Shown in pieces: positions 7,141 to 14,948 of a DNA stretch of 64,000 bases. The number at the start of each line of letters is the position of its first letter. Position 1 is the stretch's first letter. The notes beneath the pieces were generated by a model. That model made no database searches, was not told the origin of the DNA, and saw nothing but the letters and a program-made list of their open reading frames with translations. The translations under genes were made by a program, and so were the position numbers. Source of the stretch: Candidatus Peregrinibacteria bacterium (GTDB lineage Bacteria; Patescibacteriota; Gracilibacteria; UBA1369; LOWO2-01-FULL-3); assembly GCA_026395515.1 (NCBI GenBank), contig JAPLYN010000003.1:62001-126000 (forward strand), read 5' to 3'.

Positions 7141-8911
7141 CTTGTTTGTATTTATGAGATTTATCTTTTAATAAGTCGGCGTCGCAAAGTGCTTGATCGC
7201 CGAGTGCAGTATTTGGTGGAACCATAGGATAAACGTGTTCTTCCGGATCAACCATAAAAGTAATCAATGTAGGTCCATCAACTTTTCTGGCAGCGTGAAT
7301 TGCCGCTTCAGCTTCCTCGTATGTGCTAGCGCGCCAAGCGGGAATACCAAAGGCTTCTGATAATTTCACGAAGTCAGGATTTTTAAATTCGGAATGAGAA
7401 ATGTTTCCTTTGAATAAAAGATTTTGCCACTGTCTTACCATTCCCAAAACTCCATCTTCCATAATGCACATTTTCACCGGTATTTTGTATTCAGCTAAAG
7501 TAGCTAATTCTTGAACGTTCATCATGAAACCACCATCTCCACTGATAGACCAAACTTCGCGCTCAGGACAGCCAACTTTCGCACCCATAGATGATGGCAC
7601 ACCATAGCCCATAGAGCCAAGACCACCGGAAGAAAGATGAGAATTCGGATGTTTAAAACGATAAAAACGGCTGAGCCACATTTGATTACGACCAACGTCG
7701 CCGGCAACAATGGCTTCACCATTTGTAATTCTAGAAAGCATATCTACAATGCGTGGCTGGCTGAGAAAACCAGGACGCGCTTCTTTGTTGATTGTAAAAT
7801 CTAGGAAACCATATTCTTTTTTCCATTCAGTAATTTGGGACCACCAATTTGTGTAGAGTGTTTTGTGGTTTTCGAGAAGAGAATTGGCGCGAGTGAGAAC
7901 TTCTTTAATATCGCCAGGAAGAGGCAATTCCGTTGGAACAATTTTACCAATTTCAGAAGGATCAATTTCAATATGAACGAAAGTTTTTCCTTTAATAAAA
8001 GTGTCGAGTTTGCCAGTAATTCTATCGTCAAAACGACAACCAATACCGATAATTAAATTTGAATTGTGAATGGCATAATTGGCTACAGCATCACCATGCA
8101 TACCGATCATACCAATCCAATTTTTGTGGCCTTGAGGAAAATTTCCCATGCCGAGAAGAGTGGAAACAACTGGAATATTATGCTTTTCAGCGAAGGCGAC
8201 GAGCTCTTTTTGGGCGCGTGAAATTTCTACTCCATGACCGGCGATAATGACTGGACGAATGCCGTCGCGTTCGAGAATAGCGTCGAATTTTTGAATGTCG
8301 CGGTCAGTGCATTTTTCTGGAATTGGATTGTAGCCAGGAAGATCCATGGTCGGATTTTCATCATATGGCTCTTCTTGAAACCAAACGTCTTTTACGAGAT
8401 CAATATGCACGGGACCCGGACGACCGGTGGAAGCTAAATGAAAAGCTTCTTTCACAATTCGTGGAATTTCTTTGGCTTTATTTACTAAGTACGAATGCTT
8501 AACAATTGGCATGGTCATACCAATTACGTCAGTCTCTTGGAAAGCATCGGTACCGATAAATTCTTCGACAACTTGTCCGGTAATGTAAACCGTTGGAACG
8601 GAATCCATCATGGAATTAGCAATCGACGTCATGAGATTTGTGGCTCCAGGACCAGAAGTTCCGAGTGAAACACCAACCTTGCCAGTAGCACGAGCGTAAC
8701 CATCAGCAGCGAAACCACCACCTTGTTCCTGACGAGGAAGAATGTGACGAATTTTGTGACCGTACTGGTTTAATTTATCGTAAAGAGGGAGCACAACGCC
8801 GCCCGGAATTCCGAACATCGCGTCCATGCCTGCGTCAACGAGAGCTTTGCAGAAAATGTCGGATCCGAGGTGAAGTGCTGAGGCTGATTTTTGGGAATTA
8901 TTTTGGTTCAT
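7115..8911 (-). CDS. ilvB: Acetolactate synthase large subunit
   Basis: Thiamine-diphosphate enzyme that condenses pyruvate with pyruvate or 2-oxobutyrate, the first common step of Val/Leu/Ile synthesis. At 598 residues it has the three AHAS domains: N-terminal pyrimidine-binding part with FGIPGG and the activating glutamate in PRQEQGGGFAADGYARATG (near residue 62), a central FAD-binding domain, and a C-terminal diphosphate/Mg domain with SGDGGFMMNVQELATL (GDG at 458). The usual Asn-Asn that closes the ThDP motif is Glu-Asp here (485-486), before the well conserved LGMVRQWQ. There is no Shine-Dalgarno; an upstream leader ORF overlaps the start. Subunit partner IlvN overlaps the 3' end. Confidence 0.93.
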   Translation of the reverse strand: MNQNNSQKSASALHLGSDIFCKALVDAGMDAMFGIPGGVVLPLYDKLNQYGHKIRHILPRQEQGGGFAADGYARATGKVGVSLGTSGPGATNLMTSIANSMMDSVPTVYITGQVVEEFIGTDAFQETDVIGMTMPIVKHSYLVNKAKEIPRIVKEAFHLASTGRPGPVHIDLVKDVWFQEEPYDENPTMDLPGYNPIPEKCTDRDIQKFDAILERDGIRPVIIAGHGVEISRAQKELVAFAEKHNIPVVSTLLGMGNFPQGHKNWIGMIGMHGDAVANYAIHNSNLIIGIGCRFDDRITGKLDTFIKGKTFVHIEIDPSEIGKIVPTELPLPGDIKEVLTRANSLLENHKTLYTNWWSQITEWKKEYGFLDFTINKEARPGFLSQPRIVDMLSRITNGEAIVAGDVGRNQMWLSRFYRFKHPNSHLSSGGLGSMGYGVPSSMGAKVGCPEREVWSISGDGGFMMNVQELATLAEYKIPVKMCIMEDGVLGMVRQWQNLLFKGNISHSEFKNPDFVKLSEAFGIPAWRASTYEEAEAAIHAARKVDGPTLITFMVDPEEHVYPMVPPNTALGDQALCDADLLKDKSHKYKQDDLLQGHT

Positions 8912-8951
8912 GATGAGTTTTTGTGGGAGGATGAATGAGTATGTTACTCAT
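8898..8951 (-). CDS. Putative leader peptide overlapping ilvB start (17 aa)
   Basis: Short ORF with SD-like GGGGGA five bases before its ATG. The peptide is MSNILIHPPTKTHHEPK and ends 14 bases inside ilvB in another frame. Codons 3-6 (AAC ATA CTC ATT, Asn-Ile-Leu-Ile) recur upstream of ilvD with changes only at third positions. The start region ATGAGT-AACAT-ACTCAT is also a perfect 6-bp hairpin. Since ilvB itself has no Shine-Dalgarno, coupling or ribosome stalling here could set ilvB translation. It may instead be a conserved RNA structure. Confidence 0.45.
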   Translation of the reverse strand: MSNILIHPPTKTHHEPK

Positions 8952-8965
8952 ATGTTCCCCCGTGA

Positions 8966-8992
8966 ATTTGTGTGCCTTTTGTGCACACAGGG
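8966..8992. promoter_or_regulatory. 27-bp palindrome, ilvB-proximal copy
   Basis: Half-sites ATTTGTGTGCCT and GTGCACACAGGG around a 3-bp centre. Same size and core as the copies at 9027-9053 and 11913-11939. Candidate operator or RNA stem. Confidence 0.5.
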
Positions 8993-9026
8993 TGGGGATT
9001 ATGGCTTTGCTATCTAGTTGATTGTG

Positions 9027-9053
9027 ATTTGTGTGTACGTTTGGCGTACAAAT
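9027..9053. promoter_or_regulatory. 27-bp palindrome, ilvB-distal copy
   Basis: Half-sites ATTTGTGTGTAC and TGGCGTACAAAT around GTT. The outer ATTTGT/ACAAAT is perfect and shared with the ilvD copy. Located in the ilvC-ilvB gap. Confidence 0.5.
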
Positions 9054-9095
9054 TTAAGGGAGAAGGAATGAAGGAAAAAGGGAGGCTCCATATTC

Positions 9096-10145
9096 CTATT
9101 TCTGTCTTTCTGGTCTTAGTGATCTTACTGTTTTTCCTGCCTGCCAAATTTCTTGGTTGGCCATGTCTTCTAATTCTTTATTCAATTTTGCTTTGTAATC
9201 AGTATCGCTGTTGGCCTCGAGTACTATACGAGTTTCATTTCCAGTAGCAACGCTATTATATAATTCCTCAAAAACCGGTTCTGTAGCGGCGCGGAATTTA
9301 TGACGCCAGTCGAGGGCGCCGCGTTGTGCAGTGGTAGAACAATTTGCAAACATCCAATCCATACCGTTTTCTCCAATCAGTGGATAAAGGCTTTGCGTAG
9401 CCTCTTCTACGGTTTCATTGAAAGCCTCTGAAGCACTGTGACCTTTCTTGCGAAGCAAATTAAATTGAGCTTCCATGAGTCCGGCAATCGCACCCATAAG
9501 CACGCCACGTTCACCAGTTAAATCGCTGGTAACTTCTTTTTCAAAAGTAGTTGGAAAAAGAAATCCTGAACCAATTGCTATACCGAGAGAAAGTGCACGC
9601 TCTTTAGCTTTACCGGTAGCATCTTGAAAAATTGCGAAGCTGGAATTGAGTCCTTTCTTCTGCAAGAAAAGAGTGCGGAGAGAACGACCGGAACCCTTCG
9701 GAGCAACAAGAAAAACGTCGATATCTGTTGGCGGAATAACTTCTGTCTGATCTTTGAAAACAATTGAAAATCCGTGTGAAAAATAAAGAGCTTTTCCTTT
9801 TGTGAGGTGAGGTTTTATTTTTGGCCAAAGCATTTTTTGACCGGCATCGGAAAGCAAATACATAATAATTGTAGCTTTTGCAGCCGCTTCTTCGAGTTCA
9901 AATAAAGTTTCTCCTTCGATAAATCCATCTTCTTTTGCCTTGTCCCAAGAAGGTGTGCCTTTGCGTTGTCCGATAATAACTTTCACACCATTATCGCGGA
10001 GATTTAGAGCCTGACCAGGTCCTTGCACGCCGTAACCGAGGATAGCAATTACCTCTGTGCTAAGCGTTTCCTGAGCTTTTGCGAGAGGGAACTCCTCACG
10101 CGTTACAACTTCTTCTTCCATGTTACCAAATTTCATTTTTGCCAT
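9096..10145 (-). CDS. ilvC: Ketol-acid reductoisomerase
   Basis: NADPH- and Mg-dependent isomerase/reductase that turns acetolactate or acetohydroxybutyrate into the dihydroxy acid. The 349-residue protein has the Rossmann motif GYGVQGPGQALNLRDNG (near 38), the phosphate loop GQRKGTPSW, the VAPKGSG(R)SLR segment and the Mg-ligand pair DLTGERGVLMGA with ETVEEATQSLYPL. Length and motifs such as EEVVTREEFPL recall Bacteroidetes-type class I KARI, from memory of that family, so transfer from that group is possible. Only 12 bases separate it from ilvD, and a 184-bp regulatory gap follows before ilvB. Confidence 0.94.
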   Translation of the reverse strand: MAKMKFGNMEEEVVTREEFPLAKAQETLSTEVIAILGYGVQGPGQALNLRDNGVKVIIGQRKGTPSWDKAKEDGFIEGETLFELEEAAAKATIIMYLLSDAGQKMLWPKIKPHLTKGKALYFSHGFSIVFKDQTEVIPPTDIDVFLVAPKGSGRSLRTLFLQKKGLNSSFAIFQDATGKAKERALSLGIAIGSGFLFPTTFEKEVTSDLTGERGVLMGAIAGLMEAQFNLLRKKGHSASEAFNETVEEATQSLYPLIGENGMDWMFANCSTTAQRGALDWRHKFRAATEPVFEELYNSVATGNETRIVLEANSDTDYKAKLNKELEDMANQEIWQAGKTVRSLRPERQK

Positions 10146-10157
10146 ATGGTTGTGATG

Positions 10158-11852
10158 TTAATTATTGAATTTGTCAGTGACTGCGCCGTACATTGGCGAG
10201 CTAACTGTTTCTATATATTTCCGAAGAACTCCATTTTTATATTTTGGTTCCGGTTTTTTCCAAGCAGCGCGGCGAGAAGCGAGTTCTGCGTCTGAAATAT
10301 TCACCGCGAGTAATTTCTTTTTTGAATCAATTGTGATGATGTCGCCATTTTTCAGTAATCCAATTGGACCGCCTACATAAGCCTCTGGAGCGACGTGACC
10401 AATTACTAGTCCATGAGTGCCTCCGGAGAATCTTCCATCGGTAATTAAGGCTACAGAATTGCCAAGACCTTTACCCATAAGAGCAGACGTAACGGAAAGC
10501 ATTTCGCGCATTCCTGGGCCACCTTTTGGACCTTCGTTACGAATTACAATTGTATCGCCAGCTTTTACTTTATCGTCTTCAATAGCTTTAAAAGTTTCTT
10601 CTTCGCTTTCAAAAATAATTGCCGGACCAGTATGATCGAAAACTTTGAGACCTTTTACTTTGGCTACAGCTCCTTCTGGAGCGAGATTGCCTTTAAGAAT
10701 TACGATAGGTCCAGTGGCCATAACTGGATCTTTTGTAGTGTGAATTACGTCCTGAGTTTCTGATGGAAGTGAAACGTTTGCGAGATTTTCAGCAACAGTT
10801 TTTCCAGTCACCGTCATGCAATCTCCATGAAGCAATCCAGCGTTGAGAAGAATTTTCATAATAGCAGGAAGACCTCCAGTTTGATGCAAATCTACGGTGA
10901 GATATTTTCCTCCTGGTTTCATATCTGTGAGCTGAGGAGTCTTATCAGAAATGCGACTAAAATCTTCCATCGTGAAATCCACGCCGGCAGTGTAAGCCAT
11001 AGCCACTAAGTGCAAGACTGCATTAGTAGAACCACCAAGTGCGAGAGCCACTGTAGCAGCGTTTTCAAAAGACTTTTTAGTCATGATATCTCTAGGCTTG
11101 AGATCTAGTTTTATAAGTTCAATTAGCTGCTCACCGGCACGTTTGCATTCGGCGATCTTGTCTGTAGAAATTCCTGGAGCAGTGGAGCCGCCAGGTAGAG
11201 ACATTCCGAGAGCTTCAATCGCGGAAGACATAGTATTTGCAGTGTACATTCCACCGCAAGAACCAGGTCCTGGACAAGCATGACATTCCACATCTTTAAA
11301 TTCTTCTTTGGAAATTTTACCTGCTTGATATTGGCCTACAGCCTCGAAAATACTGACGATATCGATGTCTTTTCCTTTGTGTTTTCCTGGCATAATTGTG
11401 CCGCCATAAATAAAAATGGCAGGAGCATTTACGCGGGCAATAGCCATGAGAGAACCCGGCATATTTTTGTCGCAACCACCAATACAAATCATACCGTCGA
11501 AGCGCTGAGCGCCAGCAACAGTCTCGATAGAATCAGCAATAACTTCACGACTAACGAGAGAATATTTCATACCTTCGTGGCCCATGGAAATTCCGTCAGA
11601 AACAGTAATTGTATTAAACATTTCTACGGCAGCACCTGCTTTCTGAGCAGCTTCTTTGGAGTGCTTGGCGAGTTTATCGAGATGCATATTGCATGGAGTA
11701 ATTTCGCTCCAGCATGAGGAAACTCCAACTAGTGGTTTTTCAAAATCTTCATCTGTAAAACCAGTGGCGCGAAGCATGGCACGGCCAGCAGCACGGGCGT
11801 TGCCGTCGGTCATCATCGCACTGCGTTTTTTTAAATTATTGTTGGTATTCAT
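10158..11852 (-). CDS. ilvD: Dihydroxy-acid dehydratase
   Basis: Fe-S enzyme that dehydrates the dihydroxy acid to the branched-chain 2-oxo acid. The 564 residues include the cluster cysteines in GGCDKNMPG (near 127) and [20 protein letters not shown] (near 200) and the C-terminal [19 protein letters not shown] signature. Length matches the family. The start has no Shine-Dalgarno (AAAAAAATCCC precedes it) and overlaps the stop of a short upstream ORF as ATGA, so translational coupling is likely. Part of the ilvE-D-C-B-N transcript. Confidence 0.95.
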   Translation of the reverse strand: MNTNNNLKKRSAMMTDGNARAAGRAMLRATGFTDEDFEKPLVGVSSCWSEITPCNMHLDKLAKHSKEAAQKAGAAVEMFNTITVSDGISMGHEGMKYSLVSREVIADSIETVAGAQRFDGMICIGGCDKNMPGSLMAIARVNAPAIFIYGGTIMPGKHKGKDIDIVSIFEAVGQYQAGKISKEEFKDVECHACPGPGSCGGMYTANTMSSAIEALGMSLPGGSTAPGISTDKIAECKRAGEQLIELIKLDLKPRDIMTKKSFENAATVALALGGSTNAVLHLVAMAYTAGVDFTMEDFSRISDKTPQLTDMKPGGKYLTVDLHQTGGLPAIMKILLNAGLLHGDCMTVTGKTVAENLANVSLPSETQDVIHTTKDPVMATGPIVILKGNLAPEGAVAKVKGLKVFDHTGPAIIFESEEETFKAIEDDKVKAGDTIVIRNEGPKGGPGMREMLSVTSALMGKGLGNSVALITDGRFSGGTHGLVIGHVAPEAYVGGPIGLLKNGDIITIDSKKKLLAVNISDAELASRRAAWKKPEPKYKNGVLRKYIETVSSPMYGAVTDKFNN

Positions 11853-11911
11853 GGGATTTTTTTAGCTGTGAATTTAATTAGAGAGATGAGGATGTTACAT
11901 GTTCCTCTCAT
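11849..11911 (-). CDS. Putative leader peptide overlapping ilvD start (20 aa)
   Basis: A 20-codon ORF starting [14 protein letters not shown] and ending so that its TGA overlaps the ilvD ATG. Five of seven residues from 7 to 13 are Ile or Leu. Asn-Ile-Leu-Ile is shared with the ilvB leader at codon level, with only third-base changes. No Shine-Dalgarno precedes its own ATG; GAGAGG lies just inside, before an ATG-TAA pair, so the true initiation point is uncertain. It could sense branched-chain aminoacyl-tRNA through ribosome stalling. Confidence 0.45.
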   Translation of the reverse strand: MRGTCNILISLIKFTAKKIP

Positions 11912-11912
11912 A

Positions 11913-11939
11913 ATTTGTGTGCACATTGTGCGTACAAAT
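11913..11939. promoter_or_regulatory. 27-bp palindrome upstream of ilvD
   Basis: Best of three copies: ATTTGTGTGCAC, ATT, GTGCGTACAAAT, with 10 of 12 half-site positions symmetric. On the minus strand a possible -10 (TAAATT) overlaps its outer edge with TTTGTC 17 bases upstream, so a repressor bound here could block an internal promoter. Confidence 0.5.
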
Positions 11940-11977
11940 TTACAAGGATAGATATAAAAGACAAACGCCGTACCAAT

Positions 11978-12904
11978 TTAATAAACCGGCTTACACCATT
12001 TGCTGAATTCTTTCATTTCGTTGTAAGCGGCTTTGCTATAAAGATCGCTAATTTTTTTGCTAATTGGTCCTTGTTTCCCAGAGCCAATAGTACGGTGATC
12101 TACAGAATAAATAGGAGTTACTTTCGCTGCAGTTCCAGATAAAAATGCTTCATCAAAAGTATAAAACATTGAGCGATCGAAATTTTCTTCGCGAACTTCG
12201 ATGTCCAAATATTTACAAATCTCAATCAAACTGCGACGAGTAATTCCATTCAAAATATTGCTGCTAAGTGGAGGTGTCCAAACCACTCCATCTTTAACTC
12301 CAAAAATATTCGCACCACTAGCTTCACAAACCTTACCATCGCGATTTAAGAATATTGGCTCATCATAGCCATTCTTTATCGCATCAGTTTTTGCTAAAGC
12401 GGAACTAGCGTAAGCACCAGTCATCTTTGCTTTCACAGAAAAAACATCATCATCAAAACGTCTCCAGCTAGAAATACAAACATTCAATCCTGCGCCTTCT
12501 TTGAAATATTCCTGCAAAGAAATCATGTAAATTGCCACATCATCATCTTCATTATCAAAACGTGGAGTGAGCTGAGTAGAGCCGGAATATAGGACAGGAC
12601 GAATATAAACATCGCCTTTAACTTTATTTTTCATCAAAAGTTCCATGATAATTTTCTCAAACTTTTTGTAGTCCATTTCCAATTGCATACCAGTAATTTT
12701 TGCTGATTCCTCAAAACGTTTAAAATGATCTTCTAATCTGAAAAGATAGAGATTTTTTTGCTTTTCATTCCAAAAACCGCGGATTCCAGAAAAACAACCA
12801 AGTCCGTATTGAATAGCTTTTGCTTGAATTGGCACTACTGCATCTTCAATCTTGCAAACTTTTTTGCGAATGTAGGCGAAGGGAAATGTTTTGCTTATTG
12901 CCAT
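11978..12904 (-). CDS. ilvE: Branched-chain amino acid aminotransferase
   Basis: PLP class-IV aminotransferase for the last step of Val, Leu and Ile synthesis. The 308-residue length is typical. Landmarks are YGLGCFSGIRGF near residue 33, the PLP lysine in VKAKMTGAYASSALAK (Lys160), and the cofactor-phosphate region EASGANIFGVKDGVVWTPP followed by NGITRRSLIEI, then FLSGTAAKVTPI. It begins 11 bases after the threonine-synthase fusion gene and is co-transcribed with it. A second class-IV enzyme is encoded at 23306. Confidence 0.92.
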   Translation of the reverse strand: MAISKTFPFAYIRKKVCKIEDAVVPIQAKAIQYGLGCFSGIRGFWNEKQKNLYLFRLEDHFKRFEESAKITGMQLEMDYKKFEKIIMELLMKNKVKGDVYIRPVLYSGSTQLTPRFDNEDDDVAIYMISLQEYFKEGAGLNVCISSWRRFDDDVFSVKAKMTGAYASSALAKTDAIKNGYDEPIFLNRDGKVCEASGANIFGVKDGVVWTPPLSSNILNGITRRSLIEICKYLDIEVREENFDRSMFYTFDEAFLSGTAAKVTPIYSVDHRTIGSGKQGPISKKISDLYSKAAYNEMKEFSKWCKPVY

Positions 12905-12915
12905 AAATTTGCGGG

Positions 12916-14769
12916 TTATTTTTTAGGTTTAAAATTTTTCAAATAGAGGAAGTTGTAGCACTTCTCAAAAGCGCTGACAGAAGCCACAATTACGTCCGGA
13001 GAAGTGGCGTGAGCGTGGATTTTGTATCCATCTTTATCCACTGCGGTCATAGTAACTTTTACAGTCGCTTCTACACCACCGGTAAAAATTTCTACGTTGT
13101 AATCGGTAAGACGAATGGAAAGTTTATCGTGATCTTTAATGCTAGATTTTAGAGCGGTGATGATGGCATCTACGGCACCAACTCCGCTAGCCTGCCCAAT
13201 TAATACCTTATCGCCGTAACGAACTTTGATGCTGGCGCTGGCTTGCTTGTACTTTGAAGTTTTGGCTTCAAAATCAATGATTTCGAGATATTTATCTTTG
13301 GAATTATATTCATCGAGTTGCTCCTCAATGATGTTTTGCAAATCTTGTTTAGTAATTTCTTTTCCTTTAGTTTCAAATTCTTTGATACTGCTGACAATAG
13401 TTTTCAAAACGGCAGGATTTGTATCGATACCAAATTCGCTGTGAATAATTTTCTTCAAATCTTTTTCAGCCGGAATCTTAGTCCACAAAATTTTGGTCTT
13501 ATTCTTAATTCCTTCAGATTGAATTTGATATAATTTATATTTTAAATAGTTATCAACTTCTTTGATATCCGGATCAATTGTTGGTGGTTCCGGAATCATT
13601 TTCACGGCTGATTTTGGATCTTTTAATCCATTACCGGTAGCCACACAAACAATGACATCATCTTTTTTGAAGAAACCTTCTTTGCTTAATTTTGCGACGG
13701 CAGCCATTGGTAAAGCACCAGATGGTTCTACGAAAATTGCTTCTTCTTTGGCTACACTTTGTTCCATCATTAAAACGTCTTCGTCACTGACAGACACTGC
13801 AGCACCATGAGAATCTTTCAAGGCTGTGAGAACTTTTGGTCCGTCAAAAGGCATACTTACGGCAACAGCGCTGCAAACAGTATTTGGCTTCTCTATGCGC
13901 ACCATTTGTTTGCTCTTGGAATTAAAAGCTTTCACCACGACATTGCAGCCTTCAGGTTGAACAGCAATAATTTTTGGTAAAGATTCTATAAGTCCGAGTA
14001 ATTTCAATTCCACAAAACCTTTCCAAATCGCGGAAATATTTGTACCAACTCCGACAGGACAGAGGACATAGTCCGGAGCTTTCCAGCCGAGCTGTTCGGC
14101 AATTTCATAAGCCTGAGATTTCTGACCTTCCAAACGGAAAGCGTAATCACCAGCAAGATAGAAACCGTGTCTCTTAGCCATTTCTTCAGCAAGAGCAGCG
14201 CATTCAGAATAACTAGCACGAACCTGAATAATACGAGCACCGTAGGAAAGAGTCTGAGCGAGCTTACCAATAGGTGTGCCTTCTGGAACGAGTACATAAC
14301 AAGGAATCTTCGCTAAAGTGCAGTAAGCGGCAACAGAAGCAGCCATATTACCGGTAGAAGCAAAACAGACGGCCTTCGCTCCCATTTCCAAAGCTTTAGT
14401 AATTTCCACAAGAGTTCCACGGTCTTTAAATACACCTGTTGGATTAGCTCCTTCATTCTTGATGTAGAGATTTTTTAGATTAAATTTTTTGGAAAGATTG
14501 CGACAGTGGTGAAGGGGAGTACCACCTTCATTCAAAGTAACAATTTTTTCCAAATTTAAAATTGGATAAAGTGTCAGATATTTTAAAGCTGAAATAGGAG
14601 AATTTTTGAGCGCGTACAGGTTCAAACGCTGTTTAATAAAGTCGTAATTGTAAACCACATCCAAAGGACCTTTGCATTTCAAACAAACAGTACAGGTCTG
14701 ATGTTCATCAAACTCGGCCTTACAGTCTATGCAGCGAAGTGTGTAGAAATCCTGATTTACGGTGACCAT
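12916..14769 (-). CDS. thrC: Threonine synthase fused to a LeuA-type allosteric domain
   Basis: A 617-residue fusion. Residues 10-35 form a zinc-ribbon-like start (Cys13, 16, 26, 29, 32). Residues 36-395 are a fold-type II PLP enzyme of the threonine synthase kind, with the PLP lysine in NPTGVFKDRGT (Lys115), STGNMAASVAAY (138-149) and a late CVATGNGLK. Residues 430-617 match the C-terminal linker and regulatory domain of 2-isopropylmalate synthase: KGKEITKQDLQNIIEEQL, GVGAVDAIITAL (529-540), DYNVEI, then SPDVIVAS. That domain binds Leu or Ile in LeuA and citramalate synthase. No ilvA is seen, so the enzyme may supply threonine, or possibly 2-oxobutyrate, under end-product control. First gene of the operon. 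Confidence 0.85.
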   Translation of the reverse strand: MVTVNQDFYTLRCIDCKAEFDEHQTCTVCLKCKGPLDVVYNYDFIKQRLNLYALKNSPISALKYLTLYPILNLEKIVTLNEGGTPLHHCRNLSKKFNLKNLYIKNEGANPTGVFKDRGTLVEITKALEMGAKAVCFASTGNMAASVAAYCTLAKIPCYVLVPEGTPIGKLAQTLSYGARIIQVRASYSECAALAEEMAKRHGFYLAGDYAFRLEGQKSQAYEIAEQLGWKAPDYVLCPVGVGTNISAIWKGFVELKLLGLIESLPKIIAVQPEGCNVVVKAFNSKSKQMVRIEKPNTVCSAVAVSMPFDGPKVLTALKDSHGAAVSVSDEDVLMMEQSVAKEEAIFVEPSGALPMAAVAKLSKEGFFKKDDVIVCVATGNGLKDPKSAVKMIPEPPTIDPDIKEVDNYLKYKLYQIQSEGIKNKTKILWTKIPAEKDLKKIIHSEFGIDTNPAVLKTIVSSIKEFETKGKEITKQDLQNIIEEQLDEYNSKDKYLEIIDFEAKTSKYKQASASIKVRYGDKVLIGQASGVGAVDAIITALKSSIKDHDKLSIRLTDYNVEIFTGGVEATVKVTMTAVDKDGYKIHAHATSPDVIVASVSAFEKCYNFLYLKNFKPKK

Positions 14770-14785
14770 ATTAGGGGGTTAAATT

Positions 14786-14813
14786 AAAAAAAATCTCCGG
14801 TGTTACCCAGAGA
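14786..14813 (-). terminator. Attenuator terminator of the ilv operon
   Basis: On the minus strand TCTCTGG (14807-14813), loop GTAACA, CCGGAGA (14794-14800), then eight U (14786-14793). The left arm is shared with the antiterminator, so the two structures exclude each other. It lies 16 bases before the first structural gene. Confidence 0.82.
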
Positions 14814-14841
14814 GATGTTGGCGCGTGGCATTCTCTCCAGG
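14806..14841 (-). promoter_or_regulatory. Antiterminator hairpin of the ilv attenuator
   Basis: CCTGGAGAGA (14832-14841) pairs over ten positions, two of them G-U, with TCTCTCTGGG (14806-14815), taking up the terminator's left arm. The same GGAGAGA can instead pair with TCTCTTC inside leader codons 7-9 (14870-14876). This gives the classical 1:2, 2:3, 3:4 set. Confidence 0.75.
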
Positions 14842-14843
14842 GA

Positions 14844-14894
14844 CTAGAGGATAATAATCACAATAATGAGAAGAGATAACGCGAGCTTTTTCAT
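14844..14894 (-). CDS. ilvL: ilv leader peptide, 16 residues, Ile/Leu/Val-rich
   Basis: Sequence MKKLALSLLIIVIIIL: five Ile, five Leu and one Val, with an uninterrupted run from residue 8 to the stop. It starts about 18 bases after the predicted transcription start and ends just before the antiterminator. When charged tRNA-Ile, tRNA-Leu or tRNA-Val is scarce a ribosome would stall on these codons and mask segment 1, so that segments 2 and 3 pair and transcription continues. Function follows E. coli ilvGMEDA logic; the sequence itself is unrelated to that leader. No Shine-Dalgarno is visible. Confidence 0.8.
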   Translation of the reverse strand: MKKLALSLLIIVIIIL

Positions 14895-14918
14895 AATTGA
14901 AAAATACTTTGTGAGCTG

Positions 14919-14946
14919 ATTATAGCAGGGACAAGATGCTTGTAAA
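14919..14946 (-). promoter_or_regulatory. Promoter of the ilv operon
   Basis: On the minus strand TTTACA (14941-14946), a 16-bp spacer and a perfect TATAAT (14919-14924). Confidence 0.8.
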
Positions 14947-14948
14947 GT

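Noticed and set aside
8898-9095. T-box riboswitch before ilvB
   Set aside because: No specifier loop, no T-box (TGGN) bulge sequence and no terminator; short ORFs plus palindromes explain the region better.
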